Shown in pieces: positions 48,077 through 60,885 of a DNA stretch of 64,000 nt. Source of the DNA: Cryptomeria japonica (Eukaryota; Streptophyta; Pinopsida; Cupressales; Cupressaceae); NCBI RefSeq assembly GCF_030272615.1, contig NC_081412.1, positions 139,967,747-140,031,746 of the forward strand. Reading direction: 5' to 3'. Both the position numbers and the translations under genes were made by a program. The first letter of the stretch is position 1. Each line of letters opens with the position of its first letter. The notes below the pieces were generated by a model. That model ran no database searches. It was not told where the DNA came from and was given only the letters and a program-made list of their open reading frames with translations.

Positions 48077-49035
48077 AATATCTTCACTAGCATCATCATT
48101 AGATTCATCATCAGTAATACCACTATCAATAGCTACAAGAGAATCCCTCTTGCCTTTACCCTTGTACTTAAATTTGTCTCTCTTGTAATCATTTTCACCA
48201 TTATGGCAGTTTGTTGCTATATGACCAATCTTGTTGCATGCAAAATAATTTAAAGGTAGCTTACCTCTATATTTACTAGTGCCTCATGTTTTGCCAACAA
48301 TGCTTCAAGTTCCACTAAGTTGTCTTCATCATCAACATCTCTACTGGATCTAGATTCATAACTATGGCCGGTATCTCTACTTCTTCTCACAGATGGGTTA
48401 GAGACAAAAGCTCTAAATGCAGATTTTGATTTCTATACACTACCATCATAGCCATTTAGTTCAAAAGCAATAAGTTTTCCAATAATAGAGTCAAGAGTTA
48501 CCTTTGTCTTGTTAATGGATTTCAGCTCCTGAATAGCTGCAACTCGGATAGCATAGACTGGTAGTAGGGTTCTTAGTACCTTACTAATTACTGTGGCATC
48601 TTCCACTTTCCCTCTTGCACTCTTTATCTCTCCAACTATCTCTTTGATCATTTGACCATACTACTAGATGTTCTCACCTTCAGACATTCTCATGTCGTCA
48701 AACTTGCATCTTAAACTCTCTTCTTTAGCAATCTTGACATGCTCATCATTGCTATAGATATCTTCAAGTTTCTTTCATACTTCATATGCAGTTTCAAGAC
48801 CATGAACATCTACATATTCAGCATCAGATAGGGAACTGATAATAGATTCTAATGCCTGGTGATTTTCTTGTTGTTCTTTCTTCTAATCATCAACCAGGGG
48901 TCCAGTAGGTGTAGTATACTTATGTTTTATATGATCCCAATACTGACTACCAAGACTCTTGATGTAAATCTTAATTCCATCACTCCATATTCTATAGTTA
49001 TCTGTGTTAAACTTTGGACCTTCTTTCTTCATCAT
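48077..49035 (-). pseudogene. Element D gag with zinc knuckle
   Basis: Starts near ATG 49035 (MMKKEGPKF), some 55 bp after the primer site. Copia Gag (UBN2 type) landmarks are DNYRIWSDGIKIYIKS, ALESIISSLSDAEYVDV, KLEDIYSNDEHVKI and the open stretch KEIVGEIKSARGKVEDATVI (48,651-48,433). The knuckle reads FACNKIGHIATNCHN at about 48,240; its first Cys position is not present. A few stops interrupt. Confidence 0.85.
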
Positions 49036-49092
49036 GATCTACACGATCTTTTCCTCAAGCTGTTAGGCTTTTAGATTAAGAGGACCTGAGAT

Positions 49093-49104
49093 TCTCTGAT
49101 ACCA
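49093..49104 (-). other. Element D primer-binding site (initiator Met tRNA)
   Basis: Minus strand TGGTATCAGAGA two bases after the 5' LTR, eleven of twelve bases identical to that of element A. Confidence 0.9.
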
Positions 49105-49106
49105 AT

Positions 49107-50423
49107 TGATGGTATGATGAAAGAATAAGTATCCGGTAGAATACTGAGAGGGGGGTGACAACTTTAATAGTAAACACCTTCAATCTTGTAAACATCAACA
49201 ATGCTTAATCATAACTCAACATATTCATCTCTCAATGCTTATACTTAGCATGCCTTATCAGAAGTTAATCAAATCAACAAATAATATCACAACCACAAAA
49301 GCATTCACCACTTGACACAAATGTTTATATGTGGAAAACCCAAATAGGTAAAAACCACGGTGAGATGGGACTCACAAGGATAGCTATCTCAACTCTTTCT
49401 AAGTTTGCCCTGTTAGGAGCCAAAGCCTATTAGAGCTTTACAATAAGTCCTGTTAAGAACTAATTCCGGTTAGGAATCACCTGGTTAAGGGATTTACAAA
49501 TATGCCTTGTTAGAAGCACAATACCCTGTTAGGAGTAACCTCACTGGAGGATTTAAGAATCCAAGCTAATGGACCACCTTGTTAGAGGATTTAATGAGTA
49601 ACCAAGCTTGTTAGAGCTTACCCGATTAAGGGATTTTACTTCTGTTGTAATTGTTAGAAAACAACAGGTTTTCTTGATCTGTCTGAGTAGCACTATCTTT
49701 GCTTGATCAGATCCTTCTAAGCTTAAATCTGCCTTCACTCAAAGTGCAGATCCATTCACTGGTTGGGCAACCACACACTCAACGGGTTTTCTATCAACCT
49801 TGCCAACAACCTTTACAAACAACTTCATCGACCTTAAATACAAATCAATTAGGTCGGTAACACAACAAAAACCTAATTCTCATCATTAAGATTACAAACA
49901 AGTTGGTTCAATCTTGACCGTTAGAAATCATAACAATCTCTTCACATTCTACAAGAAAATTCCAACTGCTTCATGATCACCGCTCCATTGGATTTGTAAC
50001 CCATCATACGTTGTGCATTAAATGCAATCCACTTTTCTCCTTCCCTAGACAATAAGAAAACACGCCAAACCAATTTGAATTTCTCCTCATACAGTGATCA
50101 CACGTGTCTCCATCATTACCGCTCATTAGATAACAAACCAACAAACTTGATCGGTTAGGGTTTAACAACTGATAGGGTTTACTGGTTGCATTACATGGAA
50201 AGGTTTAACCCTTCACAATGGTTCACCGGTTTAACTCACAAACTTTACATACAATAGTTACAACATCTTGTACAACTCTCTTCTTACCGGTTACAAGCCA
50301 ATATCAAAAACAACAATATCAGCAATAACATGAATACCTTATTCCAATTCAATTGACATCAATGACAACATATCATTAATGCAATCTCTTATGCAAAATT
50401 CCAACAAAATCAAAATGTCAACA
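49107..50423 (-). repeat. Element D 5' LTR (right), 1,317 bp
   Basis: Begins TGATGGTATGATGAAAG, ends ...ATGTCAACA. It has a 125-bp deletion relative to the left LTR, between the G-run and TGACAAC. Confidence 0.92.
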
Positions 50424-50428
50424 AAATT

Positions 50429-53398
50429 AAGGTTAGGATTTGAACTTACCAAATAATAAGTTGCTAAAAAATGAACTCTTGCATGTGGATCCTGCATATA
50501 AAACATAAAAATCAAATACAATACATACTCATCTCATAGTTAGGGTTAGATCAAATAATAAGATTAAAATATATAGAATTTTAGAGAGAGGGAGAGATGA
50601 AGGATTTCTTGGATCCATTTCTACACCAAGCCTAAGAAATGTTGCCTTCTAAAACCTTCTTGCTTCACCTGGTGGCTCATCGGCTCACCTATCAGCTTTG
50701 CTTCTCTTATTTATTAACTCTTGTGAGGGAATGGGTAGGGAATGCAACCAAGTTCCTTGATTCCTCTGTGCAAGGGACATCCAAGATTCAATGCCACTTT
50801 AGTCATCCAAGGATGGCTTACTTACCCCTCATTACCCCTTCATTGCATCCAAATCCTACCTCCACAAGGTTGCACTTAAGTTATAAACATATACACATTA
50901 TCTAGAGAAACATATTTCTTATTATAATGCATGTGGCATAAGTTAATGAATTAATCATGACTTACAAATATAATTTCTTCTAAGTATATCATAACAATTT
51001 AGTAGCCATGATAAGGATAGAATAGAGTGATACAACTAAATAATGTATCTCTAATGGCAAAACATCCCTAGTATATTTTGTTCATAGTCATAAAAACTAG
51101 GATAACATGTATACATATCTAGTAAATAATATGGCAATTTCTCTGTATGATTTAGTATGGAGTTTTAATATAATATTTCTTGCAAACAGTATAGAGAAAT
51201 GTATGTTGCAACATACTAGGGAATAGGTATCTTGCAAACATCCTATTTCCCCTCTACGATTTTTTTGTCTCCTTTAATAGTTTGATGGGCAGTTTGAGAG
51301 AAGGTTTGTTTACTTTCCTATTTTCTCCTTACTTGATGCCTTAATATATCTTCTTTTGAATGAGACATAGCTCATGACAAGAAGAGTTGTATCCCATCAT
51401 GAATAGTTGATGCACGAGCATCCTCGATCGATGAGCAATCTTGCACCATCCAAAAATATTTCCTTTCAGTTTTTTTCTTGTTTAGTTCTTTGTGCAGTTT
51501 TGTGTATTCTTACTGGTTGGTACTGGTAGTTTCTTGTTCTTAGTGGAAAATCTTATTTTTGGTTTCTAGGCTGGTTTGTGTGCTTAATTCTATATTTTTA
51601 GTTCATTTGGATTCTTTTCTGGTAAGTTATCGCTTCCAGTTGACTATTTCTGGGTTCCTAGACAGTTCTTGCGCTTACCGATTGGTTTTCCTTCATTATC
51701 GACATGATTCTTGGTGTGTGGATCTATCTTGGGTCTTGTCCAATGTTCTTTGGCATGTGGCTGACCTTCCTGCTGAACCGCATCACTTGGTTGTTATTTT
51801 TCAGAAAGATTTATTTAATTCTTAGGGCCGACCTAATTACACATTTCATTTCCTGCATTGGTAAATGTAATCTTATGAGGCTGGACCTGATATGTTTCAA
51901 TGGGTATAAATATGTTATTATGTAATCATTTGTAGGGGCAGAGGAAGTAGATTTGAGAATAAGGATTAAGATTCGCATTTTGTGATCTGGCTGACTCTTA
52001 GAGTCCCGGATTGGATTGTATCTGGCTGATAGCCTGCATGTAACCGGTTAATTTTCAGATGTTCTCTGATGATTATATGATGATTTTAGGATGATTGTCG
52101 GAAGTTCTAAGGCATTAATATGATTCATTTATACAATCTTCTTGTGTTTTCTTGTTGTTTTTGTTGTGTTGCTCTTGCTGCATAAGCCGATTGATTCTCC
52201 TTGAAGGTTTTACCGGTTATAGCTGCATCAATAGTCTTTTGACAAATGATTAAAATCACACATTTTGACTTATGTTTATCGCACCTCCAACTAGATAATC
52301 AATAATCACTCTAGGATGATTCTCTAAGGATGATTGGTGATTTCTTTCTACTCCTCTTTCTCATCTTCCCCTCTATGTTTTTCTTCCTTTACCTTCTCCT
52401 CTTGATCTCTTTTTTATAACCTCAAGCCTCTATGAAGAGAGGCATCTCTTCAAAGAGTGATGACCCTTCCAAAGGACATCATTCTTGTGCACCAACTGTA
52501 GATGAATTATGCCTAGGAGAATGCCGCAAAAAAATGTTATTTATGATTCTATTATGAATGTTGGCATAGCAACTTGATTTCTTCAGAGAGAAATATTATT
52601 GGGAGTACTTTTATTTGGTTAAAAGTAATATCGATATTTGTCATCCCATTCATCTTAAAAATATTATTTGGTTATGAATCGCATAGATATACGACATATC
52701 AAAATGAATACTCGATTGGCATCTCTATAGCATAATTACTTAGACAACTCCATTCTTTTATCGTGAACAAAGTATGGAGTTGATCATTATAAAATGACCA
52801 TAATATTGAGAGAAAAAACATAGATGAATCTTTGAGCATCAACAAAAGTACCATGAAGAAGTTTGACTTTATTTCCTATTGTCTTTTATCTCATATTAGA
52901 AGTGCTATGTAGCAGTCTAATAAATCGTGGGTAGGGAATATTGGCGAGAATACATATTTTTGGCGATGGTCGTTGTCTTTGCTTATTCATCAACAAATCT
53001 ATCCATTATGAATGACGTCTTCTATCCTCCCTTAACATGGCAAATATTATATATTGATGTTTCCAAGAAAGATCACTCTTCGTGACTTTTTTTGGTCTTG
53101 GGCACCATATTCTTTGTGGTAACAGATCATCGATGATAATTTATCAACAGCTTCTAATTACACTAAGCAATTAGATTGGATTTTGTTGTGGTATTGTCTT
53201 ATAAGCTATTATTTATAAAGATAATACAAGGAGATTTCTCAGGTTAGTAACATAATGTTCAACGAAGTCTTGTCTTGAATTTGGATAGTATTTCAAACAG
53301 GGGTCATGACATGTGGTCTAATATAGGAGATAAAGAGGACCTAAAACATCATATTATATTTCTCTAGCTAGCTCCAAATAATACACACATTCGCACAC
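50429..53398. other. Spacer with a possible old LTR
   Basis: No recognisable protein domain. 51,250-52,240 looks like a possible plus-strand LTR: T/C-rich, with a TATA-like TATAAATA at 51,905 and two ACCGGTTA words near 52,043 and 52,213. No second copy, primer site or adjoining gag was found. The rest is AT-rich. Confidence 0.4.
51905..51912 (+). promoter_or_regulatory. TATA-like box (weak)
   Basis: GGGTATAAATATG within the possible LTR at 51.2-52.2 kb. Supported only by the word itself and its setting. Confidence 0.3.
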
Positions 53399-54246
53399 AT
53401 CATCCAAAGATGAGAACTAGGTAATGTGTAGATAAATAATGTAGCACATAACTAGTCAACCCAAAAATGTAGCATCCAAATGAATAAACTCAATGTGAAT
53501 CCCCACACACTAAAGATAGGACCCAAAAACAAAACATCCATAAATCTTCTTGTAGAACACTTCAACACCTAAAACTAAAACTAAGACAACACATAAATAT
53601 CACAATCATGTCCTCCAAATTGCATAACCAGAAACATCAATGTAGAGAAACACAGAGCATTTTTTGGACCAATCAAATCCACTTATGATAGATAGTTAGA
53701 TTGTCAACAAACAACAATCACTAACCACATCAACTGCAACATTAGGAACCTGAAAATATAGCAATGCAATGTCCATAGAGAATAAACATTATGTTTGAAT
53801 CTGCAAGACCAAATTCTCAAATGCAAAGGAACGCAAAGCATTCTTCCAGTCAGACTTTAAATACTCTTTTTTGTATATCACATCTCATGCTAAAAAACAT
53901 TCCATAAACAACACATCCAAGTAATCATCACCATGTTGCAAATCCACAACACATCAACACCTAATAATTTGAATGTAGACATTAGACACCAAGAAGGTGG
54001 ACATCCACAACCCAAAGCAAGTACAATCAATAATAACTATCTCCTCAACCCAGTACAAAACATATCTGATATCCCAATACAAATTTGCAGGTTGGCACAA
54101 ATTACAACACTCTCTCTATTAACATCGATAACAACACAACAACATCAATGACCATATAAAAAATTCTCAATATCAAGAACACATAATCAAGTACAATACA
54201 TGTTGTCAAACATCAGGTTGACATCAATGACAACACATTGCCAACA
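53399..54246 (-). repeat. Element C 3' LTR (left), truncated
   Basis: Lacks the first several hundred bases relative to the right LTR; ends ATTGCCAACA. No polypurine tract follows. Confidence 0.55.
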
Positions 54247-54314
54247 TGTTTTATTTGGAGTAAAGACTTTTCTTGAACGTCTCTCTTTAATTTCTATCAA
54301 CTGATACTCTAAAG

Positions 54315-55131
54315 GTACATTTAGATGCAAAATGACCAATTCTCCCACAATTAAAATATTTGAAAGGTAACTTAATTTTATAATTTTTAGTGTATTTCTT
54401 CAATCTTCATACAAAGTTTGCTTCAACTTCATAAAAGTCATCAAACTAATCAGCAACATCTTTGTCTATCTTCTTATTGTCCTTGAATGCTACTTCCTTC
54501 TTAGGAGCATCATTGTCAAACTCTTTCATTTCAAATATAGTGAGAACACCAATAGTTTATCCATTGTATATTTATCCAAGTCCTTACTTTCCTCAAGAGT
54601 GGATACCTTATGACTATAAGATTTAAGAAGAGATCTAAGTACCTTTTTTCACAACCTCATATTCTTCCAATTTTCCACCAATTCCTATGATTTCATTTAC
54701 CATTTTAGTTACCTCAAGCATATAGCTAGAAATTTCTTCATCTTTTGACATCCTCAAATTTTCAAATTTACACTTGAAGTTCTATAGAATTTGCACTTGA
54801 AAATATGCATCTTGGTTTTCTTTAGTTTATCATCTCCTTCATAAATATTGTTAAGCTTCTCCCAAACATCTTTAGTAGTGATGTAGTGCATCACCTTCAC
54901 TTCAAAATCTACCAATGCACTCAAGATTGCATTCCTTGCTTTTCCATTATTTTTATACAACCTAATCTCTATCGCATCTATTAGAGGAGTAGGTGGAGAT
55001 ACATAACCATCTTTAACTGATTTCCAAAATCCAAACCCTAAAGAGGTCAAAGGTTATTACATTCTTACTTTCCAAAAAGTGTAGTTTGTCCCATCAAACT
55101 TAGGCACCTTGTAAGATCCATCTTGTGTCAT
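54315..55131 (-). pseudogene. Element C copia gag remnant
   Basis: Starts at ATG 55131 (MTQDGSYKVPKFDGTNYTFWK), the standard opening of copia Gag. It continues with GFGFWKSVKDGY, ARNAILSALVDFEVKVMHYITTKDVWEKL and NIYEGDDKLKKTK (open 55,050-54,754). It ends with a knuckle FNCGRIGHFASKC at about 54,330 that lacks the first Cys. Two stops at about 55,065 and a frameshift near 54,770. Protease, integrase and RT are absent between here and the left LTR. Confidence 0.85.
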
Positions 55132-55174
55132 ATTGAACCTTCCTCAAGTAGTTAAGCTTATTTTAGAGGAACTT

Positions 55175-55187
55175 GTCTTTGATACAA
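55175..55187 (-). other. Element C degenerate primer-binding site
   Basis: Minus strand TTGTATCAAAGAC directly after the right LTR; three or so changes from the initiator Met tRNA site of A and D. Confidence 0.55.
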
Positions 55188-55188
55188 A

Positions 55189-57130
55189 TGTTTGAATACA
55201 CCCCAAGACTGAAAGGCGGGGTGAAGGGGGGTGAATTAGTCTTGAACAAAGACTTAAACTTTTAGCATAACTCAAATTCAATATCCTTAATCTAATCAAC
55301 AATAATGAAAGATAAAAATTGAACACTAATGCATAAGAGAATGCTAGATTTATGTGGAAACCCTAAGAAGGGAAAAAACATGGTGAGACCTATCTCACAA
55401 TATATGAATAAGAATAAAAAAAAATTTGAAGGTTCATTGCCTAAGGAAGCATACTACTCCCATAAAGGACTTGTTGCTAAAGTTCACTACCCTAGGGCAA
55501 GATACAAAAAGGACCTATCAAAGAGATTCACTATCTCAAATCAAGATACATGAATATTTGAAATACAATGTATAAACCTTTAACTTCATAGCCTCTAGTA
55601 GTCTCCTAAGATTGTATGTGCTCTTTCCATGCTACCTCAAGCAACCATTGAACAATTCCAAGATGGCTAAGACAAGGGACAAGGAATGATTCCAATAAGT
55701 CAACCACAAAAACATCTTTGTAGTGGAAGTGGTCCAATCCAAGAGATGGAGATGAACTAAAACAACTTAATACAACTTTCCCTGTAATCCCAAATATCAT
55801 CCAAGCTTGATGCATCCTCCCAAGTCAGCAATAGGGTAATGTGTAGATGAAACATGTACACATAACCAGTCGGCCTAAAACACATGTTCCAATTGAATCT
55901 ACTCAATGTGGATCGCCACAAGGAATAGCAGGACCCAAATACAACTCATCATAATTTTGAATGCTAGCACAAACCCCCAAATGCATAGTATCGACAAGAG
56001 AATAGGCTCAGTCAGCTAGATAATCTCAAATTACCTTGAAATCCAACTCTAGACACAATGTAGCACCAAAATGATCAAACATTATCATGCAGACCACATA
56101 GAGACATTCCACAAAAATTTAATAATATTCTCAAATACTTGCTTCACATTGTCATGCCAAATCAAGGTAGCGCAACCAAGCTAATATAGAGTTCTTCATA
56201 CCCGGATGCCCAGATAACACAGTCACGAGATAGATCAATGTTAGAGTAACTTGTGGAACACTTCATTGCCTAAATATGATTGATACATTGTAAAAACATT
56301 ATAATCACATCCACTAATCCACAAGAGTGGAAACATAAATTCATAGATACACATAGCATTTTACAGACCATCCTTAACAACCAATCAAACTACCAACATA
56401 CTGCAATCACAAGAAACCATTGGTGACAACACTGAGGACCTTAAAAGGTAGGAGTGTAACATACACAAAAAATACATGTTGAATCTATAACCGTAAGAAC
56501 ATATCATTAAATGCAAATGAATGCAAAGCATTCTCCTAGATGGCCTTCAGCACACCTTCCTACAATTTCAAACTTCATCAATCTACAAAGATCAAAACAT
56601 CAATGTAGAACCAATTTCTCACTTAAGAGAAACTACAGAGATAGAAAAATATCTTGTGGCATGTACAAGACATTAGCATCAAATCCACTTCATCGTCATT
56701 CTTCTAATCCTCATCTTAATACTTCTAATCCTTAACTTAATGCTTCTAATGCTCATCTTAATATGATATCATGATAACATTTTTCTGAACATAACACACC
56801 ACTACATCAACAACACTTCATCACATTAACAACATCAACATACAAAGTAGAGATATCAATACCATGAGGGTGCACATCCAAACATGAACATCAATGATAA
56901 CACACAATTGATACAACAATCATCAACCATATGCACAATCTCCATAGCACTGATATGAGCTCTACTTCAATGGCAACATGCTACTGAACATAAGACATCA
57001 ATGATAACACAATAACTATACAAGAGACATTAATGACAACAAGAACATTAATGACAAAAATTTCCAACAATTTGCACAATACCGAGGGTTGATATCAACG
57101 ACGACACCACATGCACCACAGTCTCCAACA
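55189..57130 (-). repeat. Element C 5' LTR (right)
   Basis: Begins TGTTTGAATACACC, with the G-rich GGGGGGTGAATTAGTC block at 55,226. Longer than its partner, perhaps with insertions around 55,900-56,220. The end at 57130 is set by comparison with the left LTR. Confidence 0.5.
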
Positions 57131-57199
57131 AGTTACATTGACACAATTATAAAATGTGAAACCATCAAGCTTACAGAAAGCTCCACACTATGAGCCTAT

Positions 57200-58330
57200 C
57201 ACTACCACCAACTTTTTTTATGGTGAAATTTCATCTAGAATTGTCAAATGTTGCATTTTCTTTAGAATCATTCAAATAGGATACAAAGAGAATATTTATC
57301 ATAAATCTTATAACTTGTGAAATAGCATTGAAAATTTTCTCTCCCACATCGGGGCAACTATATCACCTATGACCAACAATCTAATTCATTTTTTTTGTCT
57401 AAGGATAACCTCTCCTCCATCATGAACTTAGTAAAATAAAAACTACTCTATGTGGGAAATCATGGTAGGAGCAACCTAAGTCAATGAGTTAAGAGCCATC
57501 ACTAGCAACATTACCAGAAATAAATAAAGCATCATTATCACCATCAATAAAAATATTCTTAGTGGAGGAATCATAAGAAAAATCTTCCTATTTTTGCATT
57601 GCTTCTTCACGTATCCTTTCAACCCATGATTCCAACACTTTATTTTTATCTTCCTAGAAGTTTTGGACCATCCAAGAGATTTGGATCTATCTTTTAGTTT
57701 TTCTATTCCCCTAAATAAATATACCTTTATCCTTAGGCCTATCTCAAACATGCATTGCATTTTTCAAATCATCATCCATAGAATTTCTCCTTATATCTTT
57801 GCTAAGTAAAATGGCTACCATTTGAGGCTCTACATGTAACTACTGCTAGTTAACAATTATATTCTCTAAATATTCTAGCAAAAACTTAAACAATAAAATA
57901 CACTTATATTCCTTATCAATTTTAGTATCTACTAAACCTAGTTCACTCAAAACAAAATTAAAAGCATTTGTATGCTCAACAAAAAGTCACCCTCTTTGAT
58001 TTTCAAAGAATATAATTTTCTCTTAAAGTACAACTTATTAATTTGACTCTTAATTTCATAGATATTGTTTATTCTCTTCCACAGTTAGTATGTGGAAGTC
58101 TCCTTTCATATATTTAAGAGAAAAAAAATCTAAAAGACATAACCATATGGTCCCTCATGCTTTCTTATTTTTTTTCAATGAATCCACATTAAATATGTGA
58201 GCATGTATTTCCTCTTTATCCATATCTCTCTATTAATCTCATTCCTCTAAAAGATCATTGCATATTTATCTTTCATAGATCATAACTAAAACTGTTGAAT
58301 TATCTGAAGAGATATGCTAGCCATGGGTTC
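57200..58330 (-). pseudogene. Element E: copia gag-protease remnant
   Basis: Older copia fragment running minus from about 58,330 to 57,200. Gag part: KKAxGTIWLCLLDFFSLKYM (about 58,150) and TNAFNFVLSELGLVDTKI. Then the knuckle CWNHGLKGYVKKQC (57,640-57,595; Cys2 and His changed) and a protease-like LIDLGCSYHDFPHRVVF (about 57,480-57,430), where the usual D-S-G-C-S-x-H-M has decayed. Many frameshifts and stops. No LTR assigned; element C lies at its left end and may have landed in it or beside it. Confidence 0.7.
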
Positions 58331-59037
58331 AACCAAAAATCAATTTGCAAAGCTCACTAAGTCAATTATTACCAATAAAACTTAAAACCTTATGAAACTT
58401 TCAAAAAGGCATCCCTCTCTAATCAAATTTGTAAGCTCTAATAGTTTAGAATCTCTATTGCCATAATCCAACCAAAAAATGTAAGCCATAGCTCTCTTTG
58501 ACATTTTGCACCATGTGCAAATGTTAAGAGAGTCATGCACATCCTCTGTGAGATTTGTAATTATGAAATGGAATAGTAGAATACCATTTTCAATATTTGA
58601 ATTAAAATAATATTTGAATACCATACACCAATGAAGAACCTAGAAACATGCAAAACACAGAATATGAAAGATTGTACCATTCACATGCTCATTAGGGTTT
58701 GATCTCCATTGTTTCCTATCTTTATTGATTTTGCTTTGATATGTTGGTTGCTCTCAAATTTTGTAGTTGCACAAGAGCTCAATAAAGAACAGATTGTGGT
58801 TGTGTAGTCACTTGAGTGATTGATCGCTTATTAGGATATTAACATTAGGGATTGATAAGGATAAAAGGATCCTCTTTTATAGAGAGTACTCTAAAAATGG
58901 AGGGATAGGATTAACAGGTGGAGGGATAAATGGTTGGCTCAGATTAGATGGTAGGTATAGAAAATACGAAAAATATTAGAGGTGGTTAAAGGTAAATTAA
59001 GATATTGATGAAAAGTGTTAGGGAGGGAAAAAGCTAA

Positions 59038-59270
59038 TGAATTAATTAAATAAATAGTTTATTAAATTAATAGAAGAGGTGGGGCCAATTAAATAAATAA
59101 AATGCTTATTTAATTTAGGAAAAGGATAATTTAAATAAATAAAAATATGTATTTAAATGGGGAAAGGCTAGAAAAAGATTTATGAATTAATTAAATAAAT
59201 AAAAATCTATTTAATTGATCGAAGGCTTAAAATAATTAAATAAATAAAATATTTATTTAATTAGGCTAGG
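59038..59270. repeat. Series of AT-rich palindromes (AATTAAATAAATAAA...TTTATTTAATT)
   Basis: Four or five inverted-repeat units, each AATTAAATAAATA(AA) followed within 5-15 bases by its complement, spaced about 45-60 bp apart by A/G-rich spacers (GGAAAAGG, GGGGAAAGGC). Can form short hairpins. Confidence 0.75.
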
Positions 59271-59859
59271 ATAATTTTAGGTGTCTACATTTTGCCCCTC
59301 TTTGAGACAATGCAGTTTATCACGTTTTTTCAAAGAAAAATAAAGCACCGCTATGATAATTTATCCTTGGTAAGGAAGATGACATGCCCTCTCGAGAGAT
59401 TGAGTGAAAATTTTGCCAAAGATTCAAACAATCTTTCAACAAAAAGAGAGGAAACGTGGGTGTAATGCTTAAAACTGCATATATGGGAGGACCAATAGAT
59501 TTTTAGAGCTAGAGCTGCAAATGTGATAGACATGTGTTGTTGATGCAACTAAAGCGAAAAATGTGACAAAAATATATTGTTGATGAAACAGGTTGTTAGA
59601 TTGATAAAATTGAACAGTTTCCCCAATAAGATAAGTGGATAGGGGGTTGGACCATCATCAAGATCTTAGAGGCCTTTGAGACTAGATAATTCTGAAAGTG
59701 AGAGCTCATCATAGCTCAAATCTAGTTTTGTATCGGTGCTTAGTATTTGTATGATGATATAGACACCTATGGGTGATGGTGTAGCCATTTTTGAGATATT
59801 GACATCATTGTACCATGACACTTATTATTTTTTGATATATATATGAGATGAGACCTATT

Positions 59860-60245
59860 CCTAGCAGCTATATGCTTATGTGATGATGCATGATGATTAT
59901 GATGTTTATGTATGATGCCTATGCCATGCATGTTATGATTATATATAATGATTATGACGTTCTATCATAATGATGCAATTATTCTATATTATGTTTTACA
60001 TGATTTTATATGATTGTATGATGTAGATATTATGTATTCTTATAGATGCATGATGCAATTATGACCTATGTGATGATATTTATGTGATGCAGTTTACTTA
60101 TGATGGTTTATATGATCCTAACATGATTATAATGCATTTTCTAAATAATGATTATGATTCTATATGATGGATGAATGTATTTATCATGCTTATGTACTAA
60201 TGCAATGAATGCATGATGCATGAATGATAATGTTATTATGATGAT
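59860..60245. repeat. Degenerate (TATGATG/ATGATTATG)n repeat
   Basis: Dense, irregular TATGATG, ATGATT and ATGCATGATG words over about 390 bp; no fixed period. Open frames through it are not coding evidence. Confidence 0.7.
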
Positions 60246-60885
60246 ATGGAGGGTTAATTGTGTGGTGATGTAGGATGTATACATGGAGGTGAAAGTTCAA
60301 AGACATGGAGGTGAAATGAGCTTCTTGTGCATTTATCATCATTGAACTTATTATGGCAAATGTATTGTGACCATCCAAATATAGGTTTTACCTAGATAGT
60401 CATTGTATCATTTGCATGGAGATCAAACAGTCCCAAACAAGGAATGTCCCTATTCACACTAGACCCATAGTGTCTTCATATCCTTGGACAAGTCCTAGTA
60501 TTACTAAGAGACAATCCACAAACAACAAAAAAGGATACCATACCCCATCCTGACCACTCTAGTCCATAGACATCCTTGAGAAGCATAGGAAACATGACAC
60601 CACAAAAGATCAAATAAAAAAAATTCAAAGACTTGACACCAACATAAATTGAAATCCTCAAGTTATAAGTGTATCTTGCCACATATTTTCACATGTTTGA
60701 TCTGGTCACAATGTTGTCATCCTGATAAAGGACAAATAGTATTGAAAAATCCCATTGTAATTGTTATCTAATGTTGATACACTTGAAGATGATGTAGAAG
60801 TTATAAAATCAGACTTATAGTAGGTAAATGATAAGTAGGATGATCTAGGACAGCAAGTTAAAGAGAAAGAAGTGTTGATGAGGAG

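Larger units (their letters stand above)
43106..50423 (-). mobile_element. Element D: full-length Ty1/copia retrotransposon
   Basis: 7.3 kb element with LTRs at 43106-44550 and 49107-50423, both bounded by TG..CA, and a perfect 5-bp target duplication AAATT (43101-43105 and 50424-50428). Primer site and polypurine tract are adjacent to the proper LTRs and give minus-strand orientation. The interior carries one gag-pol reading with the copia order gag, protease, integrase, RT, RNase H, broken by stops and frameshifts. LTR divergence by eye is about 5% over 255 bp, so it is younger than G. The G-run/AATCAG block near the LTR end is shared with many plant copia (Sirevirus-like) LTRs, but lineage needs a tree. 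Confidence 0.93.
53399..57130 (-). mobile_element. Element C: deleted copia element (LTR-gag-LTR)
   Basis: Left repeat 53399-54246 and right repeat 55189-57130 share segments in the same order: GGTAATGTGTAGAT; GGACCCAAA; GTAGAACACTTCAACACC against GTGGAACACTTCATTGCC; and the end GTTGACATCAATGAC...CCAACA. Between them is only a gag fragment of about 0.9 kb, so pol is deleted. A degenerate primer site at 55175-55187 (minus TTGTATCAAAGAC, compare TGGTATCAGAGC) and the block GTGGAAACCC...CATGGTGAGA near 55,354 tie it to the LTR type of A and D. Both LTRs are heavily diverged, so it is old. Confidence 0.65.
58331..60885. other. AT-rich spacer with two low-complexity blocks
   Basis: No recognisable coding region. 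It contains AT palindromes (59038-59270), the phrase GTGTCTACATTTTGCCCCTC at 59,281 and an ATGATT-rich stretch (59,860-60,245). The phrase and the palindromes may belong to an LTR that has no partner in the window. Confidence 0.5.
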
